A DNA stretch of 59,624 bases from CAZMRF01 sp964568735 (GTDB lineage Bacteria > Acidobacteriota > Polarisedimenticolia > JACPZX01). The stretch is taken from NCBI GenBank assembly GCA_964568735.1, contig CAZMRF010000027.1:1-59624 (forward strand), read 5' to 3'. A program made the position numbers and the translations under genes. Position 1 is the first letter of the stretch, and the number at the start of each line of letters is the position of its first letter. A model generated the notes under the pieces. The model saw nothing but the letters and a program-made list of their open reading frames with translations. It was not told the DNA's origin and made no database searches. Of this stretch, positions 26,603-33,087 are shown piece by piece.

Positions 26603-26709
26603 CCTGAACGCATCCAGCGAGACACAGCCTGCAGCCGCCAAGGGGGAGAACGCGGCCGGTATTCTGACCGGTTGTGCGCCGCCGCAGCGGCTGAGGCTGC
26701 GCGTTGGGA
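26603..26709 (+). other. attC-like site 2
   Basis: The left core CCTGAAC (26603-26609) is paired with right core GTTGGGA (26703-26709). Inside, CAGCCTGCAGCCGC near the left end pairs with GCGGCTGAGGCTG near the right end, leaving one extrahelical base. That asymmetry is the hallmark of folded attC sites. A further inner hairpin (CCGGTATTCTGACCGG) fills the middle. Confidence 0.65.
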
Positions 26710-26742
26710 TGAAGTTCGACGAGAGTATGGAGGTTATGCAGA

Positions 26743-27366
26743 GTGATCCTCCTGATTGCACTACTGCCTGCTGCAATCTTCATCCATCTGCTTGGCCACG
26801 CACTAGGCGGCCTACTGTTCGGCCTCCAAGTCAAATCCCTGAACCTCTTCTACGGGAAACCTCTCGTTACGATTCACTTCAGGACTTTCCCGATCCGTGT
26901 CGGGTGCCTTCCAACGGGAGGTGCGGTAGATTTTGGCGACTCCATTGCGCATTCGAGTTTCCATGTCAAGGCGTTCGTAACACTCTCAGGCCCAGTTGCC
27001 CTACTTCTTACCAGTGCGGCCTGTATCCGCTACGACCACGCTGCGAAAGAACTTATCTCCGGCTTCGTTCAGGTGATCCAGGGTGCGCTCTCACCCATGG
27101 CGTCCGGCCGTAGCCTCGTAGCCCAGTACTACGAGCAGCACGGATCCTCGATAGCCGCAGCGTTCGGCGTCCTCGCTGCCAAGCTTTCGGCATTCAACCT
27201 GCTGCCCATCTTTCCTCTGAACGGCGGCCAAATCATCGTGTATGCCATTCCAGGCAGCGCGGACTCCAACTGGATCATGTGGGCAGGAACTTTGGGTATC
27301 CTGGCCATCTTCGCCATGAGTCTTAGCTGGCTTGTCGCGGTCGGCGCCTACCTCAACGGAGCTTGA
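26743..27366 (+). CDS. M50 / site-2-protease-like membrane protein lacking catalytic Glu and Asp (cassette 3)
   Basis: This 207-residue polytopic protein has the M50 (site-2 protease) outline. The first helix carries FIHLLGHALGG where active enzymes have HExxH, so the catalytic Glu is Leu while both His remain. The later motif is FNLLPIFPLNGGQII where active enzymes have NxxPxxPLDGG, so the metal-binding Asp is Asn. About four to five hydrophobic segments are present. GTG 26743 has GGAGG nine bases upstream and follows attC-like site 2. It is shorter than typical S2Ps and has no PDZ domain. Loss of two key residues predicts no proteolysis; a pseudoprotease role (substrate binding or regulation) is inference. 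Codon use is unlike the flanking genes. Confidence 0.75.
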   Translation: MILLIALLPAAIFIHLLGHALGGLLFGLQVKSLNLFYGKPLVTIHFRTFPIRVGCLPTGGAVDFGDSIAHSSFHVKAFVTLSGPVALLLTSAACIRYDHAAKELISGFVQVIQGALSPMASGRSLVAQYYEQHGSSIAAAFGVLAAKLSAFNLLPIFPLNGGQIIVYAIPGSADSNWIMWAGTLGILAIFAMSLSWLVAVGAYLNGA

Positions 27367-27394
27367 GCCATGCCGAGCCTACATCCTCTGTTTA

Positions 27395-27451
27395 GCCCAA
27401 CTACCCCCCCCCAGCCGGGGGTGGTCGGGAATGTCCCACTGAGCGTTGACA
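27395..27451 (+). other. attC-like site 3 (weak)
   Basis: The left core GCCCAAC (27395-27401) is a full match to RYYYAAC. The right core candidate GTTGACA (27445-27451) fits GTTRRRY poorly. A short G/C hairpin (CCCCCC with GGGGG) lies between. It occupies the expected place between two cassette genes but lacks the shared L' sequence of sites 1, 2 and 4. Confidence 0.3.
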
Positions 27452-27480
27452 CACTGACACACTGAGATCTGATTGTGAGA

Positions 27481-28374
27481 ATGGGAGCAGCAATCCAGAC
27501 GTTCGAGGATGCCTTTCAACGAGTGAGATCGAGCATCGTCGGACTCGGCTTTCGCACAACAACCAGCTACGAAATCATCGGCACAGGCTTCTTTCTCGAT
27601 CCAGCCGGGAAGATTCTAACAAACCGGCACGTAGTTGAGCGTCTCCTCGTCTCACGACAGGATGGCACCCTCGGGGTGCGGCCGGAAGCAGCTGCGTTCA
27701 TATTCAGGCAACGGGGGCCAGCGGAGACCTTCGTCGCCGAAACCGCCCTCCACGTGACTGGCATCAAAGCGGCTACCGCAGCCAGCCTCCCGAGTCCTAG
27801 TGGCCAGGGACATTCTCCTCCCATGACCTGTGAGGCGGAGTGTCACCATGTCGGCCCCGACCCTCCCGACATCGGTGTCTGCAAGATAAGTGTCGACGGC
27901 GCTCCTCCGGGCGTTCTTCCTTTCCAACCTCTGAAGTTGCGAGATTCTGCTGGGCTGCGTGTTGGAACGCCCGTGGCATTCGTCGGTTTTCCGCAGGGCT
28001 TGCCCATGCCGTTGAACACTCCACAACGTGAAGCCCTTCAGTTCATGCCCCTCTTGCAGGTCGGCGTGGTGTCGGGCATTCTCCCCTTCCCGGAGGTCCC
28101 AAAGCCAGACGCGCTGGTGCTCGACATCTACGTAAACCGCGGTAGTAGCGGTTCCCCACTTCTGCTTGCTGACGGTTCGGTCGTTGGGATCGTCTTCGCG
28201 ACTCGCCTCGCGTTCCATGAACTCTCCATCGCCTCGGAGACCGGCGAACCCGCAGCCGTCGAGGGTGTCGGTATTTTTGCTCCGTCGGCGCTCGGCCTCG
28301 CTGTTCCTACAGCACAGTTTCCAGAGGAGTGGCCGCGACTACCTCCAATGGAGGTGCCTAACACGCCGTTGTAG
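27481..28374 (+). CDS. HtrA-like trypsin-fold serine protease (cassette 4)
   Basis: This 297-residue S1C-type protease domain has no PDZ domain and no signal peptide, so it is probably cytoplasmic. Triad residues are visible: His in GKILTNRHVVERL, Asp in PPDIGVCKI, and Ser in VNRGSSGSPLLL. Between His and Asp is an insertion with Cys and His (MTCEAECHHVG) that could bind a metal or form an exosite. ATG 27481 is preceded by an in-frame GTG at 27475; no strong ribosome site is seen. The stop TAG at 28372-28374 lies inside the left half of attC-like site 4, as typical for integron cassettes. It is a different subfamily from the trypsin-like cassette at 25692, so not a simple duplication. Confidence 0.85.
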   Translation: MGAAIQTFEDAFQRVRSSIVGLGFRTTTSYEIIGTGFFLDPAGKILTNRHVVERLLVSRQDGTLGVRPEAAAFIFRQRGPAETFVAETALHVTGIKAATAASLPSPSGQGHSPPMTCEAECHHVGPDPPDIGVCKISVDGAPPGVLPFQPLKLRDSAGLRVGTPVAFVGFPQGLPMPLNTPQREALQFMPLLQVGVVSGILPFPEVPKPDALVLDIYVNRGSSGSPLLLADGSVVGIVFATRLAFHELSIASETGEPAAVEGVGIFAPSALGLAVPTAQFPEEWPRLPPMEVPNTPL

Positions 28375-28449
28375 TCGTCGGCGGCGCGGGCCGCTCGACA
28401 GAGCGCAGCGGACCGCAAACGCCGCCGCGGCTGAGGGCTGACGTTGGGC
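28356..28449 (+). other. attC-like site 4 (best match)
   Basis: The left core GCCTAAC (28356-28362) matches RYYYAAC and the right core GTTGGGC (28443-28449) matches GTTRRRY; they are partly complementary to each other. The interior has CGTCGGCGGCG facing CGCCGCCGCGGCTGAGG near the right end. The element is 94 bp and overlaps the stop codon of the preceding protease gene. Confidence 0.75.
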
Positions 28450-28496
28450 GGATAGGGGTCTCTGCCGTGCATAGGGAACTGAGGCTCACGGCCGCC

Positions 28497-28586
28497 ATGA
28501 AGACCGCCGTGATCAACCGCTGCGTTAGCATCCCGCCACGCGTGGTCGAGAGTCTCGGCGCCGGGGCGAGGGTTGCGGTGTTGTGA
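28497..28586 (+). CDS. very short ORF after the last attC-like site
   Basis: A 29-residue reading frame from ATG 28497 (or GTG 28467, ten codons earlier) begins soon after attC-like site 4, the position where the next cassette gene would start. The peptide contains IPPRVVESLGAGARVAVL, faintly like the core of the DUF1905 beta-barrel family, then stops at TGA. It may be a truncated or frameshifted cassette gene. No ribosome site is seen. The gap between the last cassette and the gene at 28728 holds nothing else. Confidence 0.25.
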   Translation: MKTAVINRCVSIPPRVVESLGAGARVAVL

Positions 28587-28727
28587 AGATTACCGGGCTG
28601 GACGCTGCAACGAAGAAGGCCTCCTGTGCGCGGAACGAGAGCAACCTGGCGAGGGACGCTGCACGACAGATCGAACCCTGATGGGCGATTCGGTTTGGGA
28701 CAGGGATCCCTTGGAGGTCATCATCTC

Positions 28728-29210
28728 GTGATTCGCGAGGAAGATCGCCTCGTCGAGAGGCTCCGCAAGATCGAGGCGCTCTTCGCGCGCCCGTCGACCG
28801 AAGGGGAGCGTGTCGCCGCCGGAAGCGCGCTGGATCGCATCCGCCAGCGTCTCCGGGAACTGGAGGCGACGGAACGTCCCGTGGAGTACCGCTTCTCGCT
28901 GCCCGACACCTGGTCGAAATCATTGTTCATCGCGCTGCTGCGTCGCTATGGCCTCCATCCATACCGCTATCGCGGGCAGCGCCGGAACACTGTGATGGTG
29001 CGAGTGACGGCAACCTTCGTCGACCAGACCCTCTGGCCGGAGTTCCGGGAGTTTCACAACTCACTGCGAGCCCATCTCGAGGAAGTGACGGACCGTGTCA
29101 TCCAAGAGGCAATCTTCAAGGGTGCTCCCGAGGTCGAGGAGAGAAGCGGTCGAGAGGGATCAGGCGACGAGAAGCAGGCGACACCTCAGGGCGGGCTGGC
29201 TTTCGAGTGA
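28728..29210 (+). CDS. conserved hypothetical cytoplasmic protein
   Basis: This is a soluble protein of about 160 residues. The N-terminal helix pair DRLVERLRKIEALFARPSTE and AALDRIRQRL-type sequence is charged and possibly coiled-coil. The middle carries YRFSLPDTWSKSLFIALLRR followed by YGLHPYRYRGQRRNTVMVRV, which recalls a conserved uncharacterised family found in diverse bacteria. The C-terminal tail is polar. GTG 28728 has GGAGG ten bases upstream; the frame is open further upstream but without protein-like sequence. GC content returns to the chromosomal level, so the cassette island ends before this gene. The function is not known. Confidence 0.65.
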   Translation: MIREEDRLVERLRKIEALFARPSTEGERVAAGSALDRIRQRLRELEATERPVEYRFSLPDTWSKSLFIALLRRYGLHPYRYRGQRRNTVMVRVTATFVDQTLWPEFREFHNSLRAHLEEVTDRVIQEAIFKGAPEVEERSGREGSGDEKQATPQGGLAFE

Positions 29211-29326
29211 GGGACCCCGAATCTCACTGGGAGGGCGGCCAGATGGGTCGTCATATCAGGCGCGGCGGTCTTGCCCGAGTGCGAGGAGCGGTTGTCGAGT
29301 TTTTTCATGAGGCCTGAGCTTTTTTC

Positions 29327-29355
29327 TTGACATTCGGTTTTTGTTCGTCTATCCT
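29327..29355 (+). promoter_or_regulatory. near-consensus sigma-70 promoter before the repeat array
   Basis: TTGACA (29327-29332) is a perfect -35 box, followed by a 17-base spacer and TATCCT (29350-29355) as -10. It sits in a local T-rich patch within an otherwise GC-rich region. No credible protein gene follows on this strand; transcription from about 29362 would run through the hairpin at 29422 and into the tandem repeats. Confidence 0.65.
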
Positions 29356-29421
29356 GTAAGCATCTGTCAGAGCCTCAAAACCGCGCTTCGGGAGCATCGT
29401 CTTGGGAGTCGTTCGCGCACT

Positions 29422-29444
29422 CTCCCCGCCATTCAGCGGGGGAG
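29422..29444 (+). other. GC-rich hairpin in the putative leader of the repeat transcript
   Basis: CTCCCCGC (29422-29429) pairs with GCGGGGGAG (29436-29444) across a six-base loop, with one bulged G. It lies about 60 bases past the predicted transcription start and is not followed by a T-tract, so it is more likely an RNA structural element than a terminator. Confidence 0.4.
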
Positions 29445-29571
29445 GGGGACCTGCCACCAGAACACCCGTGCCTTCCCCCTGCCGCGGTCGAAGGGCGCGG
29501 CTGGGCAGGGTGCGGACGTGCAAGGGCCTGTTCCCTCGGGGGTCGAACGGGTTCCCCCGACGATCTCGGGT

Positions 29572-30180
29572 GGGACTGCACACGTATGTGTCCGAGAAAG
29601 GCGGATGCTCTCCACGAGACATGCCGTCTTGGGCTGCACGAGTCTGCGTTGCGGGACGGTGTAGCGCACGGGCGAGCAGCCGGTGTCCAGTCGTTACCTG
29701 CCCACGTCAGCGCCCTCAGGGGTCGGATGTTTTCCACTGGGCACCAAGTACGGGACTGCACCTGTCTGCGTCCAGGGAAGGCGGACACCTCCGCAGGAGC
29801 TCATCGTCCTGGACTGCATGCGTCTGCGCCCTCGGAGGTCGGATGTTTTCCACCGGGCACCAACGACGGGACTGCACGCGTCTGCGTCCCTGGAAGGCGC
29901 ACACTCGGCCGAGGGCGCATCGTTTTGGACTGCACACGTCTGCGCGTTCAGGGGCGGACGTTTTCCCCGGGAGCCTCTCACGGGACTGCATACGTGTGTG
30001 CCCCGCTTCGGAGCGGATGCGTGCGCCCGCACACCGGAGACCTGGGCTGCACATGTCTGCGTCCTGGGACGGTGGACACGGCCCCGGAGCGCATCGTATT
30101 GGACTGCACGCGTCTGCGCGAGCGCAGCGTAGTCAGGTCGGTCGGGAATCAGACGCCTGGCGCGGGCCTGCATGTGTCTT
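29572..30180. repeat. tandem array of about eleven ~59-bp repeats in alternating classes
   Basis: Units begin with a variant of GGACTGCACGCGTCTGCG at 29572, 29631, 29695 (degenerate), 29752, 29811, 29868, 29927, 29982, 30043, 30101 and 30164 (partial). Spacing is 55-64 bp. Two classes alternate: class I continues with TCC(A/C)GGGAAGGCGGACAC-like sequence; class II with CCCTCGGAGGTCGGATG and TTTTCCACCGGGCACC. The higher-order period is therefore about 116 bp. All three plus-strand frames and several minus-strand frames are open, and the unit is not a multiple of three, so coding is unlikely. The whole unit is conserved, unlike CRISPR spacers. It lies 3' of the beta-helix gene and downstream of the 29327 promoter. 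The rest of 29211-30328 shows no gene. Confidence 0.85.
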
Positions 30181-30328
30181 CGCTATCGCGATCGGGCAAG
30201 GAGTCGATCATGTGACCAGTTCGAAAGCATCACGGTAACAGAGGATTCATACGGGGCGGGTGTCGGTACCTCACGAGCGGGCTCCGCGCTGCTCAGGCGG
30301 GGTTGGCACCGCTGGCGATCTGCCCAGG

Positions 30329-32896
30329 CTAGGGCAGGATTTCCGAGAGTGTCTCGCCGCCGCAGGTGTCCCGGGCCGACACCTTGTAGTAGTAGGACTG
30401 CCCCAGCGGGGGAGTCGCGGTGTCCGTGAACGTCGTGTCGGTGTAGCCGTCGGCGTTGCCGTCGTTGTTGGCCGCGGTGAGCACGATCAGCAGAGGGAGA
30501 GTCGGGACGCTGGAGTAGGTGGACTTGTTCGTCGTGCGGTAAAACCCGTAGTTGATGGCTCCGGTCGGGTCCGACCACGTGAAAACCGTCGTGCTCCCGG
30601 GCGCGAAGCGGAGCGTGTCGCCCACCGTCTGAGGTGGCGGCGTTTCGGGGGATGCCGAGTTGCCCAGGGCGACCCTCTTTCCGAAGTTCCACTCCTTGTT
30701 GTTGAAGAACGTCGCGCTGTCCCTGGCCCTCACCGTGTAGAGCCACTTCTTGGCCTGGCCGCTCGCGCCGATCGTCATGTCGGCGAAGTAGGACTGCGGC
30801 GTCGTGGCGAGGAAGTTGCTGGCGTTCGGAATGTACCCGAAGTTGTCGCACGGAAGGCCGGGGATGAGGGGCGCGAGACACTCTTCGCGGTAGACCTCGT
30901 AGGTCACCGGGGGCGAGTCGGTGTCCACGGCCGCGTTCCAGTCCAGGAGCACGGTCCTCCGGCAGGCATCCACGCCGCCCGTGGCCGTGATGACGCCGAC
31001 CGTGCTCGTCCAGAAGGGCGGCATGTTGTCGAGGTAGAGGTAGCCGCTCACGAGCGTGGCGTTCGTGGCGTCGGGGTTGAACACGCGCACGTTCACGAAT
31101 CCGAGCGCACGGGGTGCCGGCCTCGCCAGGATTCGCCGGTGGCCCATGTAGATCTGGTCGGTCGCGGGAACTCCGCCGAACTGGACCTGCGCTCCGGGGT
31201 CGAAGCCGTCGCCACGGACGAGAACCCAGTCCGTGCCGTTGATGTCGCCACGGGCCGGATCCACGCGGGTGACCGTTATCAGGACGGCCGAGTTGGGGAT
31301 CGACAGGAGGGCGTGGTAGCCGAGATCATTCACGCCGCTGTCGAGCGTGTTGTCGGTGCTCGTCGTGATCGGGTTGAGCGAGAAATCGCTGGCCAGGCCG
31401 CTGCCCGCGTTCACGGCGGGGCTGTCCGGCAGGTTGGGATCGTTCTGGCGGAGGTAGTAGTTGCTGAGTTGGCCCACCGTGAAGCGGGGATCGACCGACA
31501 TGTTGCCGGGACCCGACAGAGGCGTACCCGAGATCGAGTAGTCGATGGCGTCGATGGCGAAGCCCACGACGTCCTCGCCCGAATTGCCCCAGAGGATCAG
31601 GTCGCTGGCCTGGAAGCCCGGCGCGAGCGTGACCCCGCCTCCGATCGTGAAGCCGCCCCCCTGGTAGGGGCCGCCGACGTTGTCGGCGATCGTGGTGCCC
31701 TTGAACTCTCCGTCGTAGGTCCCCAGTCCTCCCAGCGAGACGCCGCCGCCTCCTCCCCCCACGGTGTTGCCCGCGACGAGATTGTTCTTCACGGAGAGCT
31801 TGTACAGGTCGGCGTAGTTCGACGTGGAGACGTCGAGCCCTCCGCCGCCCTTGGCATCGTTGTGGGCGATGACGTTGTCGGCGATGGTGAGCTTCCCCTC
31901 GTTGTACCCGATGTAGGTCCCGGTGGAGAAAGAGATGCCTCCGCCCCTGCTCAGGAACGAGCGGTTGCCGACGATGTGGTTGCCGGAGATCGTGACATCC
32001 ACGTCCTCGACCGTGTCGTAGAAGGCGTACGGGCTGATGCCGCCGCCCCGCTGCTTGTTCGAGCGGTTTCCCACGACGACGTTGTTGCTGAAGGTGGGCT
32101 TGCCCCCATAGGAAGAGGTGGCTCTCCAGTAGATTCCGCCGCCGAGGAAGGTGCTCGTGTTGCCGGCGATGACGTTGTTGTTGATGACGATGGTGTCCGC
32201 GGAGATGGGCACCGCTCCTCCGCCCAGCCCGTCACGCAGGCCGTTGGTGAGCGTGCACCCGTCGATGACGGTGACGTTCATCAATCCGGAGGTGCGCATG
32301 ACGAAGCCTGTCCGCCCGGCGTCGACCTCCGAGACGTTTCCGTCGGGATCCCTCTGGCCGAAGCCCGGAGCCCAGCCACATGACAAGGCGGTCCCGTGGT
32401 TGAGCTCGAGCTGCGATTCGAGGTAGAGGCCCGCCGACACGCGGACCTCCGAGGGCGTGATCGAGTCCACGGCGGCGAAGGCCGCTCCGAGGGTCCGCTT
32501 GGGGGACGCGGGGCTGGTCCCGGCATTGCTGTCATTGCCGGTAATCGCAACGTAGAAGACGGGGCCTGTGTGGAGAAAGGGATAGAACTGGTCGCTCCCG
32601 TTGACGGGGTCCGTGAAGGTCACCGTGTTGAACCGGGCGGAGGCCACGGTGGGAATCGTCACCACGAGCGTGCGCGAGTTGATGAAGGTCGTGGTTGCGG
32701 CCGTCGGACCGAAAGTGGCGGCGGTGGACGCGGTGAAACCGATGCCCTTGATCGTCGCCGTCCGTCCCGCGACGTTGAAGGGCGAGAAGGCCGGCGTCAT
32801 CGAGAAGATCTCCACCGGCGCGGCGACGGCCGATGAGGCGGAGATGGCCGCTAGGGACACGGCGCTGAGTAGGAATCGGCTGAGGCGTCCTGGCAT
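30329..32896 (-). CDS. exported right-handed beta-helix protein with IPT/TIG-like domains
   Basis: This large secreted protein of about 855 residues starts at ATG 32896 with a clear signal peptide (FLLSAVSLAAISASSAVAA). An IPT/TIG-like domain (ATIKGIGFTASTAATFGP) is followed by a DUF1565-type start (FYVAITGNDSNAGTSPASPK) and then a parallel beta-helix with many Asn-Asn ladder repeats (VINNNVIAGNTST, FSNNVVVGNRSN, VKNNLVAGNTVGGG) and glycine-rich turns. A second TIG-like domain (VRGDGFDPGAQVQFGGVPA) and fibronectin-like segments (PPVTYEVYREE, SYYYKVSARDTCGG) close the protein. The type is common in Eisenbacteria- and Acidobacteria-like genomes. Polysaccharide binding or cleavage is possible, but no catalytic signature was identified. 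The repeat array lies 3' of it. Confidence 0.85.
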   Translation of the reverse strand: MPGRLSRFLLSAVSLAAISASSAVAAPVEIFSMTPAFSPFNVAGRTATIKGIGFTASTAATFGPTAATTTFINSRTLVVTIPTVASARFNTVTFTDPVNGSDQFYPFLHTGPVFYVAITGNDSNAGTSPASPKRTLGAAFAAVDSITPSEVRVSAGLYLESQLELNHGTALSCGWAPGFGQRDPDGNVSEVDAGRTGFVMRTSGLMNVTVIDGCTLTNGLRDGLGGGAVPISADTIVINNNVIAGNTSTFLGGGIYWRATSSYGGKPTFSNNVVVGNRSNKQRGGGISPYAFYDTVEDVDVTISGNHIVGNRSFLSRGGGISFSTGTYIGYNEGKLTIADNVIAHNDAKGGGGLDVSTSNYADLYKLSVKNNLVAGNTVGGGGGGVSLGGLGTYDGEFKGTTIADNVGGPYQGGGFTIGGGVTLAPGFQASDLILWGNSGEDVVGFAIDAIDYSISGTPLSGPGNMSVDPRFTVGQLSNYYLRQNDPNLPDSPAVNAGSGLASDFSLNPITTSTDNTLDSGVNDLGYHALLSIPNSAVLITVTRVDPARGDINGTDWVLVRGDGFDPGAQVQFGGVPATDQIYMGHRRILARPAPRALGFVNVRVFNPDATNATLVSGYLYLDNMPPFWTSTVGVITATGGVDACRRTVLLDWNAAVDTDSPPVTYEVYREECLAPLIPGLPCDNFGYIPNASNFLATTPQSYFADMTIGASGQAKKWLYTVRARDSATFFNNKEWNFGKRVALGNSASPETPPPQTVGDTLRFAPGSTTVFTWSDPTGAINYGFYRTTNKSTYSSVPTLPLLIVLTAANNDGNADGYTDTTFTDTATPPLGQSYYYKVSARDTCGGETLSEILP

Positions 32897-33087
32897 CGTG
32901 GCGCGCTCCCGCCCCCGCGCGATCCCGGCAGGAGCCGTCGGCATCCACCGGAACGCGGTCAGGGGGCAGAGATTTCCTGTGTCCTGATTGAGGTCTGCCC
33001 GAAAGTAATGCGAATTCCCTGCTTCTCTTCCCCGACGGTAAAGGTTCACATACGCAATGCCGGCCGCAAGGTCAAGCGGAAATAGGG

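Larger units (their letters stand above)
25092..28449 (+). mobile_element. integron-type gene-cassette array without integrase (CALIN-like)
   Basis: Four co-oriented genes (25092, 25692, 26743, 27481) are each followed closely by an imperfect inverted-repeat element. Three of the four elements share the 3' pattern CCGC..GCTGA(A/G)GCTG just before the R' core (25608-25673, 26603-26709, 28356-28449); two of these carry GTTGGG there. A weaker candidate lies at 27395-27451. The stop codons overlap or touch the left ends, as in integron cassettes. Base composition is visibly less GC-rich than the flanks. No IntI recombinase is present, so this fits a cluster of attC sites lacking an integrase. Left boundary unknown. 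Confidence 0.7.

Noticed and set aside
29305..29335. Intrinsic terminator for the gene ending at 29210
   Set aside because: T-runs are present (TTTTTT twice), but the preceding sequence forms only a very short stem. The second T-run leads directly into the -35 box of the promoter.
29572..30180. CRISPR array
   Set aside because: The period of ~59 bp looks CRISPR-like, but the segments between the core motifs are also repeated in two alternating classes. There are no unique spacers, and no cas genes are present.
29402..30238. Cys/Arg/His-rich protein genes on the plus strand across the repeat array (278, 209 and 149 residues)
   Set aside because: Open frames occur in all three plus-strand frames and on the minus strand at the same place. 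The unit length is not a multiple of three, so the frames are by-products of repeat composition.
30260..32383. 707-residue plus-strand ORF opposite the beta-helix gene
   Set aside because: Composition is Arg/Gly/Val/Ala-rich with no domain. It is the antisense shadow of a gene with a clear signal peptide and beta-helix repeats.
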